Assembly (NCBI RefSeq): GCF_024206475.1 | Contig: NZ_JAMBPR010000032.1 | Location: forward strand, 34,588 to 98,587 | Direction: 5' to 3' | Length of the DNA stretch: 64,000 nucleotides | Origin: Paraburkholderia sp. CNPSo 3274 | GTDB taxonomy: Bacteria > Pseudomonadota > Gammaproteobacteria > Burkholderiales > Burkholderiaceae | Shown here: positions 7,489 through 14,712 of the stretch, piece by piece | Layout of the letters: the number at the start of each line of letters is the position of its first letter | Numbering within the stretch: the first letter of the stretch is position 1 | Program-made: the position numbers and the translations under genes | The notes under the pieces: generated by a model | What the model saw: the letters and a program-made list of their open reading frames with translations, nothing else | Told to the model about the DNA's origin: nothing | The model's database searches: none

Positions 7489-8946
7489 TCAATATCCCGT
7501 GAGCACCGCAAACGCAAGGGTCGCCGAAGACAGCACGAGCAGCACGAGAAAGAGCGGCAGAATGAAGCGTATCCACTCGCCAAAGCCCACGCGCCCCGTG
7601 GCGAGATACGCGAGCAGCATGCCGGAGGTGGGCGTGACCAGGTTCGTGAGGCCGCCGCCCAGCACGAATGCGAGCACCGAGGTCTGGCCGCTCACGCCGG
7701 AAAGCTGTGCGATAGGCCCGATGATCGGCATACTCACCGCGGCCTTGCCCGAGACCGAAGGAATGAACACGTCGAGCAGCATCTGCACGGCCATGAGTCC
7801 GTTGGCGACCCACACGCTGGAGCGACCGTGCGCGAGGCGCGTGAAGTAGTCGATTAGCGTGTCGAGCACGAAGCTGTTCTGGAGGATCAATTCGACCGAT
7901 GCCGCAAGCCCGATCAGGAGACCCGCGAGCACCATGCCCTTCATGCCGTCGACGAAGGCCTCGGACGCGCTGCGCGAATCGAGCCGCCCCACGAGCGCTG
8001 TCACGATGCTGATCGCCACGTAGAACGCGGATAGCTCGATGTTCCCCCACTTCAGTTCGCGCGTGCCGAACACGAGTGCGGCGGCCGCAATGGCGAGGAT
8101 GACGAGCGTTGCCTTGTGGCGGCGCGAGAGCGGCGTGGGCGTATGCAGCGCCTCGGTGGCGGCGTCGCGCCGATAGCCGCTGCGGCGCACATATAGCAGC
8201 AGATACGCGATGCCGATCGTCAGAAACACCACGAACACGCCAAGCCGCAACGCCAGCCCGCTGAAGAGCGGCACGCCGACGATGGGCTGCGCCACTGCGA
8301 GCGAAAGCGGATTCGTGACCGACGCGATATAGCCAATCTTCGCGGCAATCGCGACGAGCGCCACCGCGAACAGATTCGAGAGGCCGAGCCGTTTTGCGAG
8401 CAGCATCACCATCGGAATAATGACGAGGTACTCCGAGATAAATCCGAGCATGGTGCTGCCAAGCCCGATCAGGATCATGAGCAGCGGCGCGAGCACGTAG
8501 ACGTTGCCGGCGGTGAGCTGGAGCAGGCGGTCGATGCCGGCGTCTACTACGCCCGTGCGCTTCATGACGCCGAACATGCCGCCCACGAACATCACCATGA
8601 CGATGAGCGGCGCGTTCTTGATGAGCCCGTTCGGTATGGCGACGAACACCGAGACAAGGCTCGCGGGCGCCGCATGGTCCGGCGTGCTCTTCGTCACTGC
8701 CGGCGCGACGAGCGTGGCGAGGTCGCTGCTTTTCGGCACCACATGGTAGGTGCCCGGAATCACGAGCTTGTCGTGGCGCTCGAAGCGGCCCGCGTCGACG
8801 AACCAGGTCATCGCCAATGCGGCGGCGAGCACCCAGAGCATCATGACGACAGGGTGCAGCATCTTGCCGTGCGGCCTGGTTTCCTGTTTCGCGCCTTCTG
8901 CGGGCGGCGTGTCGTCACGCGGGGAAGAGGGCGGAGCGGCGATCAT
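7489..8946 (-). CDS. YfcC / C4-dicarboxylate anaerobic carrier family membrane protein
   Basis: Integral inner-membrane carrier of 485 residues with about 12 hydrophobic segments and a soluble loop after the first (about residues 55-100). Conserved-looking stretches include GGMFGVMKRTGVVDAGI, LGFISEYLVIIPMVMLLAK and VPSVSGKAAVSMPIIGP-type segments seen in the YfcC/DcuC-like family. Start ATG 8946 is chosen over a longer in-frame reading because AGAGGA lies just upstream. The IclR regulator and amidohydrolase genes lie directly upstream on the same strand with gaps of 13 and about 8 bp, so all three are probably one transcript. Substrate unknown; an N-acyl or acidic amino acid is a reasonable guess from the neighbouring hydrolase. 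Confidence 0.85.
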   Translation of the reverse strand: MIAAPPSSPRDDTPPAEGAKQETRPHGKMLHPVVMMLWVLAAALAMTWFVDAGRFERHDKLVIPGTYHVVPKSSDLATLVAPAVTKSTPDHAAPASLVSVFVAIPNGLIKNAPLIVMVMFVGGMFGVMKRTGVVDAGIDRLLQLTAGNVYVLAPLLMILIGLGSTMLGFISEYLVIIPMVMLLAKRLGLSNLFAVALVAIAAKIGYIASVTNPLSLAVAQPIVGVPLFSGLALRLGVFVVFLTIGIAYLLLYVRRSGYRRDAATEALHTPTPLSRRHKATLVILAIAAAALVFGTRELKWGNIELSAFYVAISIVTALVGRLDSRSASEAFVDGMKGMVLAGLLIGLAASVELILQNSFVLDTLIDYFTRLAHGRSSVWVANGLMAVQMLLDVFIPSVSGKAAVSMPIIGPIAQLSGVSGQTSVLAFVLGGGLTNLVTPTSGMLLAYLATGRVGFGEWIRFILPLFLVLLVLSSATLAFAVLTGY

Positions 8947-8959
8947 GATCAGGAATCCT

Positions 8960-9739
8960 CTATGCGTGCTCGGCGGAAAGCGCCGCCGCGCGTGCGCCCG
9001 TATAGCCGAGTTCGGCGGAGATCGCATCGGCGCAGGCCTGAAGGCGTTCGAGGTAGTCGGGAATCTCGGCGCGGCCAATGCGCATTTCCGGCCCCGAAAT
9101 GGCGATGGCCGCGACCGTCGCGCCCGACATATCACGCACCGGAGCGGAGATCGCCACCGCGCCGGCCGTCACTTCGCCGAGACTCACGGCGTAGCCCTTG
9201 CGCGCGATCGCATCGAGTTCCTCCACGAGCGCGATCAGGTCCGGCGCCTCGGGCATCTTCTTCATGCGCGCGAGATAGTCGGTGCGCACGGCACCGGGTG
9301 CGAACGCGAGCAGCACCTTGCCCGAAGCGCCGTGGTTGATCGACCGGCGGTTGCCCACCGCGCCTACGGCGCGCACCTGGTGCGTGGTCTCGCAACGCGC
9401 GACGCAAACCGTCTCGAGGCCCTCGCGCACGCGCAGCACGATCGTCTCGTTGATGGCCTGGTTGAGCGCGAGCATGTGGCGCGACGCCGAGCGTACGAGT
9501 GTGTTCTGCTGCGTGGCTGCCACGCCGAGCACGAAGGCTTGCGGACCGAGCGCGTAGGTGGCGGTTTGCGCGTCCTGCACGACATAGCGGTGCAGCTCCA
9601 GCGTGCAGAGCATGCGATAGGTGCGCGATTTGTTGATGCCCAACTGCGTGGACAGCTCCGTTACGCCAAGGCCGGGATGCTCGGCCACATAACTGAGCAG
9701 TTTGAGCGCGTTGTCGACGGCATCGACGATGTAGGTCAT
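8960..9739 (-). CDS. IclR-family transcriptional regulator
   Basis: Regulator of 259 residues. Winged helix-turn-helix at about 5-65 (LGVTELSTQLGINKSRTYRML), then the IclR effector domain with the typical NHGASGKVLLAF and AISGPEMRIGRAEI segments. ATG at 9739 gives the usual IclR opening (TYIVDAVDNALKLL); a GTG at 9751 overlapping the upstream stop (GTGA) is the alternative. It lies between the amidohydrolase and carrier genes and is the best candidate to bind the two TGTTTTA-N5-TAAAACA sites found upstream of the amidohydrolase and of the porin. The effector is unknown, probably the substrate or product of the amidohydrolase. Confidence 0.92.
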   Translation of the reverse strand: MTYIVDAVDNALKLLSYVAEHPGLGVTELSTQLGINKSRTYRMLCTLELHRYVVQDAQTATYALGPQAFVLGVAATQQNTLVRSASRHMLALNQAINETIVLRVREGLETVCVARCETTHQVRAVGAVGNRRSINHGASGKVLLAFAPGAVRTDYLARMKKMPEAPDLIALVEELDAIARKGYAVSLGEVTAGAVAISAPVRDMSGATVAAIAISGPEMRIGRAEIPDYLERLQACADAISAELGYTGARAAALSAEHA

Positions 9740-9747
9740 GGCCAGGC

Positions 9748-10635
9748 TCACTTTGCGTTGAGTTGCGCACGCACCCAGTTGGCGAGGGCGTCGGCGAAGG
9801 CGTCGAGGTCGCGCTTGAGCGCGTCGAAACCCACATGCTTCGAAAACGCGGCCTCATCCATGTAGAGCGCGCGGTTCAGTTCGATCTGGATGCTGTGGCG
9901 GTTGCGCGCCGGATCGCTCACGGCGCGCAACAGGTCGCCGCCCTGGTACGGCTCGTTGATCTGCACGCGATAGCCGGCAGCCGCAAAGTGATCGGCGACC
10001 CATTGCGTGAATGCCGGATCCGATGTCGTGCCGCGCCGGTCGCTGATGACGAAATCGGGGCGCGCCTCGCCCGAGTCGACGTTCATTTCGTTGCCGCGCG
10101 ATTTCATGGAGTGACAGTCCACGTGCCACAGCGCGCCGTGCTGCGCGTAGGCCGCTTCGGCCGCCTGGGCGAGCGCCGCGCGATAGGGGCGGTAATACGC
10201 GTCGATGCGGTGCCGGACTTCGGCAATCGGCAGCCTGCGATCATAGAGCGGCACGCCGGGGAGCGCGTAGCGGCGGATCAGGCCCATACCCCGCTGCGTG
10301 TACGGTTCGGGCGCGAGCGGCTCGGGCCAGGGCTCGGCGAGCAGTTCGGCGTCGATGTCGGTGATGGCGCGGTTCGGGTCGATATAGGCGCGCGGAAATC
10401 GTGCGCCGATCAGCACGCCGCCGCGCGCGGGGACGCCGTCCCACAGTTCGTCGATGAACGCGTCCCACGACGTGAGGATCGCCTCGCGCGGCGCGACGGT
10501 GCCGAAGTCGTCCGGCAGAGTGATCCCGCTATGCGGGGAGTCGAACACGATCGGCAGCGGCGCAGCCTGTGCCGCAACGGTGAAGCAGGGCGCGTGTTCG
10601 TCTGTCTGGGAGGAAAGTGGGCTGGTATTCGTCAT
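9748..10635 (-). CDS. hutG: N-formylglutamate amidohydrolase family enzyme
   Basis: Hydrolase of 295 residues related to HutG-type N-formylglutamate deformylase. Motifs seen: FDSPHSG near residue 31 (metal-binding His), RAYIDPNR, the WHVDCHSMKSRG block and INEPYQGGDLLRAV. No hutU/hutH/hutI genes are nearby, so histidine use is not implied; the family also acts on other N-acyl amino acids. It is the first gene of a leftward operon with the IclR regulator and the YfcC-type carrier. A 19-bp palindrome ends about 22 bp ahead of the start, a position where a bound regulator would block transcription. The symbol reflects family resemblance only. Confidence 0.85.
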   Translation of the reverse strand: MTNTSPLSSQTDEHAPCFTVAAQAAPLPIVFDSPHSGITLPDDFGTVAPREAILTSWDAFIDELWDGVPARGGVLIGARFPRAYIDPNRAITDIDAELLAEPWPEPLAPEPYTQRGMGLIRRYALPGVPLYDRRLPIAEVRHRIDAYYRPYRAALAQAAEAAYAQHGALWHVDCHSMKSRGNEMNVDSGEARPDFVISDRRGTTSDPAFTQWVADHFAAAGYRVQINEPYQGGDLLRAVSDPARNRHSIQIELNRALYMDEAAFSKHVGFDALKRDLDAFADALANWVRAQLNAK

Positions 10636-10657
10636 CGGTAGTCAGTCGCTCGCCGCA

Positions 10658-10676
10658 TGTTTTAATGAATAAAACA
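10658..10676. promoter_or_regulatory. Operator copy 1: TGTTTTA-N5-TAAAACA
   Basis: Perfect 7-bp inverted repeat (10658-10664 and 10670-10676) with a 5-bp spacer, directly ahead of the amidohydrolase gene. The opposite strand continues with ACGC on one side, and the same flank is found at copy 2. Likely IclR-family operator of the flanking cluster. Confidence 0.65.
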
Positions 10677-10886
10677 GCGTTTTAATTTCAAGAGACAGCG
10701 TAGCGCGCGATATCAACCGGGCCGATTGGGGTTTCCCCTGGAATGGCACCGTAAAAATGGCGCGTTGAACCAGCTGTAAAGGGTTGCAGCGTTTTTGACG
10801 GACGCCGCGACGACCCACATCGTGTCGCAGGTTTTTGACAGATTCTTGACGGGATGGAAAGCTAGCCCGAATAATAAATAATACGC

Positions 10887-10905
10887 TGTTTTAAACAATA
10901 AAACA
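10887..10905. promoter_or_regulatory. Operator copy 2: TGTTTTA-N5-TAAAACA
   Basis: Perfect 7-bp inverted repeat (10887-10893 and 10899-10905), same half sites and spacer as the copy at 10658-10676, about 175 bp before the porin start. The ACGC flank is shared when copy 1 is read on the minus strand. So the two copies point outward, one toward each divergent gene. The 446-bp intergenic stretch 10636-11081 holds no gene of its own. Confidence 0.65.
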
Positions 10906-11081
10906 AGCGGACGATGAAACGAGTCATCGCCAACGGGGAGCGCAAGCGGGTAGCCGTTGCTCTGCGCTGCGCAGCAATGCCGCTTCATCAGGACTGCAAA
11001 AAGATAGATCGCACCTTGCGGCGCGCATCTGGAGATCAACGTCAATTCACGGCACATCGAATGCCAGAAGGAGAAAAACGC

Positions 11082-12182
11082 ATGTTTCAAGCATCCCGGC
11101 GCACCCTCACACTCGTCATCGGCGGTCTCGGTCTCGCGGCCTCGCACGCTAACGGGCAGTCGAGCGTCACGCTTTACGGCATCGCCGACGGTGGCTTCAC
11201 CTACACGAGCAACCAGGGCGGCAAGTCGAACTTCCAGGCGACGGCCGGCAGCGAGCAGGGCTCACGCTGGGGCCTTCTCGGCAGCGAGGATCTGGGCGGC
11301 GGCAATCGCGCGATCTTCCGCCTCGAGAACGGCTTCAACCTGCAGACCGGCACCGCGAGCGCGAACGGACGCATCTTCGGCCGCCAGGCGTGGGTGGGAC
11401 TTGCGAGCGACCGCTGGGGCTCGCTCACGTTCGGCCGCCAGTACAACGCGGCGCAGGACTCGCTCGAACCGCTGCAAATGGCCGTGGAGACGTCGCAGTA
11501 CGGTACGCACCCGTTCGACACCGACGACCTGAACAACACGTTCCGCACCGACAACTCCGTCAAGTACGTCACGCCCAATTTCCACGGCCTGACGATCAAC
11601 TCGATGTACGGCTTCAGCAACAACGCGGGCGACTTCGCGACGAACCGCTCGTGGAGCGTGGGCGCGAGCTACGCGGGCGGGCCGCTGCAGCTCGGCGCGG
11701 CGTACGTGCAGCTCGATCATCCGGCCACGGACACGACCGGTGCGATTCCTTCGGACAACTACTTCACATTCCTGAAGGGCATTACGCAACAGCGCATTTG
11801 GGGCGCGGGCGGTGTGTACAGCTTCGGCAAACTCGGCGTGGGTGCGATGTACACGAACGTCGCGTTCGAGCTGACGCCGCAAAGCCAGTACCAGCACTAT
11901 CAGAACGCGGAAGTCAGCCTGCGCTATGCGATCACGCCGTCCATTCATGCTGCGATCGGCGAAACCTGGACGGGCGTGAATGCGAACGGCCAGAAGGATA
12001 GCTGGCACTACTGGCAAACGACCAGCGCGCTGCAGTACTTCCTCTCGAAGCGCACGGACGTCTATCTCGACCTCATCTATCAGCGCGCGACGAATGCCGT
12101 GGCGCAGATCGAAGGGACATCGGGCGCATCGAGCAACGGCAATCAGTTCCTCGCGGTGACGGGCATCCGCCACAAGTTCTGA
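11082..12182 (+). CDS. Gram-negative trimeric porin (Burkholderia Omp38 type)
   Basis: Outer-membrane general porin of 366 residues. It has a signal peptide (about 1-23), then SSVTLYGIADGGFTYTSN, the usual first strand of neisserial/burkholderial porins. FGRQAWVGLASDRWGSLTFG forms the next strands, alternating beta pattern follows to the end, and the chain ends in Phe (GIRHKF), the BAM recognition signal. Start ATG 11082 follows AAGGAGAAAA. It is transcribed away from the amidohydrolase operon and carries its own copy of the 19-bp palindrome, which suggests co-regulated uptake across the outer membrane of whatever the amidohydrolase and carrier handle. Confidence 0.95.
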   Translation: MFQASRRTLTLVIGGLGLAASHANGQSSVTLYGIADGGFTYTSNQGGKSNFQATAGSEQGSRWGLLGSEDLGGGNRAIFRLENGFNLQTGTASANGRIFGRQAWVGLASDRWGSLTFGRQYNAAQDSLEPLQMAVETSQYGTHPFDTDDLNNTFRTDNSVKYVTPNFHGLTINSMYGFSNNAGDFATNRSWSVGASYAGGPLQLGAAYVQLDHPATDTTGAIPSDNYFTFLKGITQQRIWGAGGVYSFGKLGVGAMYTNVAFELTPQSQYQHYQNAEVSLRYAITPSIHAAIGETWTGVNANGQKDSWHYWQTTSALQYFLSKRTDVYLDLIYQRATNAVAQIEGTSGASSNGNQFLAVTGIRHKF

Positions 12183-12199
12183 TTGTCTGACCCGGGCGG

Positions 12200-13429
12200 T
12201 CAGTTCGCGGCGCGCTCGCGCGTGCCGATCGTGCTCGCCGCCTTCGCCTGCTTCGCGGGCTTGCGCCGCGCACGCGCCTTCTTTAGCCAGATGAGCACGC
12301 CGGTCACGCTGAGCATGGCGACGACAATGCCGGTAAAGCTGATGGCGATGCGTCCCGGCAATCCGGCGATGCGTCCCGAATGCAACGGAAACTGCGCCTG
12401 AATGAAGATGTCGCCTGCGCTGCCTTGGCCCGGAATCTGCCTGCCGAGCACCTGTCCCGTGCGCGCGTTCATGATGAGCCACGCATTGCCGAGGCCCGCG
12501 TCGCCGTGATCCTTGCCCGCCGCGTAGTAGCCCACCCCATACACGCCCGATGTGGGCAGTCGGAAGAGTCCGCCCGGCGGCGCCGTGATGCCTTCGCGGC
12601 GGCCCATATCGGCGGCTTCGGCCACGATGCGTTCACGCGCGGCCGTTGCTTCGGCGGGCGTGAGCGCGGGGCCCGGCGCGATGATGCGGAACGGGTCCGC
12701 CGCGAGCGTCGAGAACACCGACATCACGGGGCGCACGACCTGCGCGCCGAGGTTCATCGAAATCGATGTCACGGCCACTACGATCAGGAGTCCCCAGAGC
12801 CATACACCGCCCGAGCGATGCAGATCGAACGTGAGCGCATAACCGCCGCGCTTCACGCGAAAGGCGAGCGACTTGCGCCAGCTTTTCAGGCTCGGGAATG
12901 CGAGCACGATCGCGATGAAGCCGTCGAGAAGCCATACGATTCCCACCACGCCCATCGTCCACACGCCGAAGTCGATGCCCATCTTCGTTGGCATGAACAG
13001 CGTGTAGTGGAGCTGGTAGAGGAAGGGGATCAGGTTCTGGCGCGCAAGCGATGCCTTGCCCCACATGCGGCGGCCTTGCTCCTCGCCCGTTACGGGGTCG
13101 AGTGCCACCTGGTTGAAGTCGAGCGCATAGGGCGCGTGGCGTTCGGGGTTCAGGCGCGGCGCCACCTGCGCAATCCAGGTATGGCCGGGCTCGACGGATA
13201 GCGGCATGAAGGTCACGACCGCGTGCGGTTCTCCGGCCTCGAGACGCTTCGCGAGTTCGAGCGCGGGCAGCGGCGTGCCCGGCGTCGCGCTACGGAAGAA
13301 CGATGGGTTGAGCAGCGCGTCGAGTTCGTGGTCCCATGCGATCACCGCGCCGGTGAGTCCGGCGAGGAACAGGAAGGCCGCGGTGCCAAGACCGAACCAG
13401 CGGTGGAGGCGGACCAGCAACGGTCTCAT
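12200..13429 (-). CDS. PepSY-associated TM domain protein (iron-regulated type)
   Basis: Inner-membrane protein of 409 residues with four main hydrophobic segments (about 10-32, 145-170, 195-215 and 350-370) and PepSY_TM segments such as RLHRWFGLGTAAFLFLAGLTG and HRSGGVWLWGLLIV. In proteobacteria such proteins often act in ferric-siderophore reduction or uptake next to TonB receptors. None is adjacent here, but a Fur-like box lies 79 bp upstream. The C-terminus is short and basic. Start ATG 13429 is chosen because it opens directly on the first membrane helix; a longer frame upstream is read through intergenic DNA. Confidence 0.88.
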   Translation of the reverse strand: MRPLLVRLHRWFGLGTAAFLFLAGLTGAVIAWDHELDALLNPSFFRSATPGTPLPALELAKRLEAGEPHAVVTFMPLSVEPGHTWIAQVAPRLNPERHAPYALDFNQVALDPVTGEEQGRRMWGKASLARQNLIPFLYQLHYTLFMPTKMGIDFGVWTMGVVGIVWLLDGFIAIVLAFPSLKSWRKSLAFRVKRGGYALTFDLHRSGGVWLWGLLIVVAVTSISMNLGAQVVRPVMSVFSTLAADPFRIIAPGPALTPAEATAARERIVAEAADMGRREGITAPPGGLFRLPTSGVYGVGYYAAGKDHGDAGLGNAWLIMNARTGQVLGRQIPGQGSAGDIFIQAQFPLHSGRIAGLPGRIAISFTGIVVAMLSVTGVLIWLKKARARRKPAKQAKAASTIGTRERAAN

Positions 13430-13507
13430 GCGAAACCTCGGCTCGCCGGCCGGCGTGCGGGGGCGAACGCGATCACGATTGGGCTCACGGCAATCTTGGG
13501 AAATACT

Positions 13508-13526
13508 GCAAATAGGAATCGTTTGC
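13508..13526. promoter_or_regulatory. Fur-like box upstream of PepSY gene
   Basis: GCAAATAGGAATCGTTTGC is an imperfect dyad (GCAAA/TTTGC ends) and matches the 19-bp Fur consensus at about 11 positions, with CATTC continuing the match at the right. It lies in the only AT-rich patch ahead of the PepSY gene. Iron control of this family is common, which supports the call. Confidence 0.55.
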
Positions 13527-13665
13527 ATTCTACGGATCGACCGTCGAAGGCGCAAGCTTTGCGAAAGGCGGGGATTTGGGGGCGGAAGAAGTGCGGAGCG
13601 CGCAGGAACGGCCGCGGCGCGTGCGAACCGTCGTCGCGAGCGCCGCTACGGCCGTGAGACACGAT

Positions 13666-13686
13666 GCCCGGCCGTTGCGACCGGGC
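13666..13686 (-). terminator. Weak hairpin after the 49-residue gene
   Basis: GCCCGG (13666-13671) and CCGGGC (13681-13686) form a 6-bp stem with a 9-base loop just beyond the stop codon of the small leftward gene. There is no T run, so this may only be an RNA-stabilising hairpin. Confidence 0.35.
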
Positions 13687-13692
13687 GTGCGA

Positions 13693-13842
13693 TCACACGG
13701 GGTCCTTGTCCGGCGGCCCCTCGGGCTGCTGCGGTTCGTCTTTGTGATGGCCCGGTGCCGGCGGGGTGAGCGGGTCGCGTTCGGGGTCCCGCGTCGGATC
13801 GGCGAGTGGATCGGGAAGCGGATTCGTGTGCGAACAGATCAT
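13693..13842 (-). CDS. Small Pro/Asp-rich protein (49 aa), function unknown
   Basis: Open frame of 49 residues that opens MICSHTNPLPDPLADPTRDP and continues as repeated DP dipeptides with a charged tail. ATG at 13842 is preceded by AAGAGGA at good spacing. The composition (about a quarter Pro, many Asp) is not that of a random high-GC frame, and the strict DP periodicity suggests selection. It looks like the short soluble DP-rich proteins often annotated as hypothetical in Burkholderia, which is from memory. No membrane segment or known domain. It is flanked by PepSY and MocA-like genes with no clear operon link. Confidence 0.6.
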   Translation of the reverse strand: MICSHTNPLPDPLADPTRDPERDPLTPPAPGHHKDEPQQPEGPPDKDPV

Positions 13843-13963
13843 CGCGAGGTCCTCTTGCGCTAAAGCGTGTGGACGTGTGGTGCGCGTCAGCTTATAGCCT
13901 AGGCGATCGATTGCATGTCTGGCACTCGCAATTGAACAATCGCGGCACGTAGGTGCGGGGGAA

Positions 13964-14551
13964 TCAAAGCCCGTTGAGGTCGGCCGGCGTGTCGACGTCG
14001 CGCAGAATGCCGGGGTCGTCGACTTCGATGCGCGTAAGCGGGTGCGTACTCAGCAGGGCGCGTGCGCCCGCGTCGCCATCGAGCGCGACGAGCGCCGCGC
14101 GATGCGGGTAGCCGAAGCCCACCGGATGCCCGCGCTGCCCACGATAGAACGGCGCGACGAGCGGTGCCCCGCCGTCCAGCGCGCGCGCCACGGCTTCGAT
14201 CGATTCGACGGCGATGCAGGGCATGTCGGCGAGCGCGACGATCCAGCTTTCCGCTTCATGATCGGTTTCCACGCCGGCAGCGAGGCTCGCGCCCATGCCG
14301 CGCGCGGCGTCGGGCGCGAACACCACGTCGCAGCCCGCGTCGTTGAGCACATGCGCGAGCGTTTCCGCCCCGGGACGTACCACGGCGATCACTTTGGGTA
14401 CGACGCGCAACAGCCGTTGCGCGGACTCGCGCGCGACGCACGTGCCTTCTGGAAGTGGAGCGAGGAGCTTGTTGCGCAGTCCGTTGGGGTCGAAGCGCGA
14501 ACCGGTGCCGGCGGCGAGCAACACGCCGGTGGCGAACGAAGCATAGGCCAT
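13964..14551 (-). CDS. mocA: MocA-like molybdenum cofactor cytidylyltransferase
   Basis: Nucleotidyltransferase of 195 residues with LLAAGTGSRF at the N-terminus (NTP-binding signature), NKLLAPLPEG, then ALADMPCI (metal-binding aspartate) and RGQRGHPVGFG, the last being typical of MocA/MobA relatives. MocA attaches CMP to molybdopterin to make the MCD cofactor used by xanthine-oxidase-family enzymes. Its place right after the three-subunit molybdenum hydroxylase operon on the same strand (161-bp gap) supports that role over MobA (GMP). Start ATG 14551 is chosen to begin just before the signature. The gap upstream to the large subunit holds no gene. Confidence 0.85.
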   Translation of the reverse strand: MAYASFATGVLLAAGTGSRFDPNGLRNKLLAPLPEGTCVARESAQRLLRVVPKVIAVVRPGAETLAHVLNDAGCDVVFAPDAARGMGASLAAGVETDHEAESWIVALADMPCIAVESIEAVARALDGGAPLVAPFYRGQRGHPVGFGYPHRAALVALDGDAGARALLSTHPLTRIEVDDPGILRDVDTPADLNGL

Positions 14552-14712
14552 GGGTGTGGAACGCCCGCGAAGAGGGTGAGCACTGATTGTGCGGCGCAAG
14601 CGCGCATGAGGCAAGCCCCGCGCGCGGCATTTGCCTGGCTTTCTCCTGCATTTACCGATCGCTCATGCACTATGCGGGTGCAGGCCCTGCATTGCAGGCC
14701 GCACAGTGCCGA

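Noticed and set aside
10914..11081. An N-terminal extension of the porin by 56 residues
   Set aside because: The extension would put a non-signal, basic stretch before a perfect signal peptide, and the AAGGAG site belongs to the ATG at 11082. The operator copy 2 also lies just upstream.
13576..13863. A 95-codon frame on the plus strand overlapping the 49-residue minus-strand gene
   Set aside because: No ribosome site and Arg/Gly-rich chance composition; the minus-strand frame has a better ribosome site and an ordered DP pattern.
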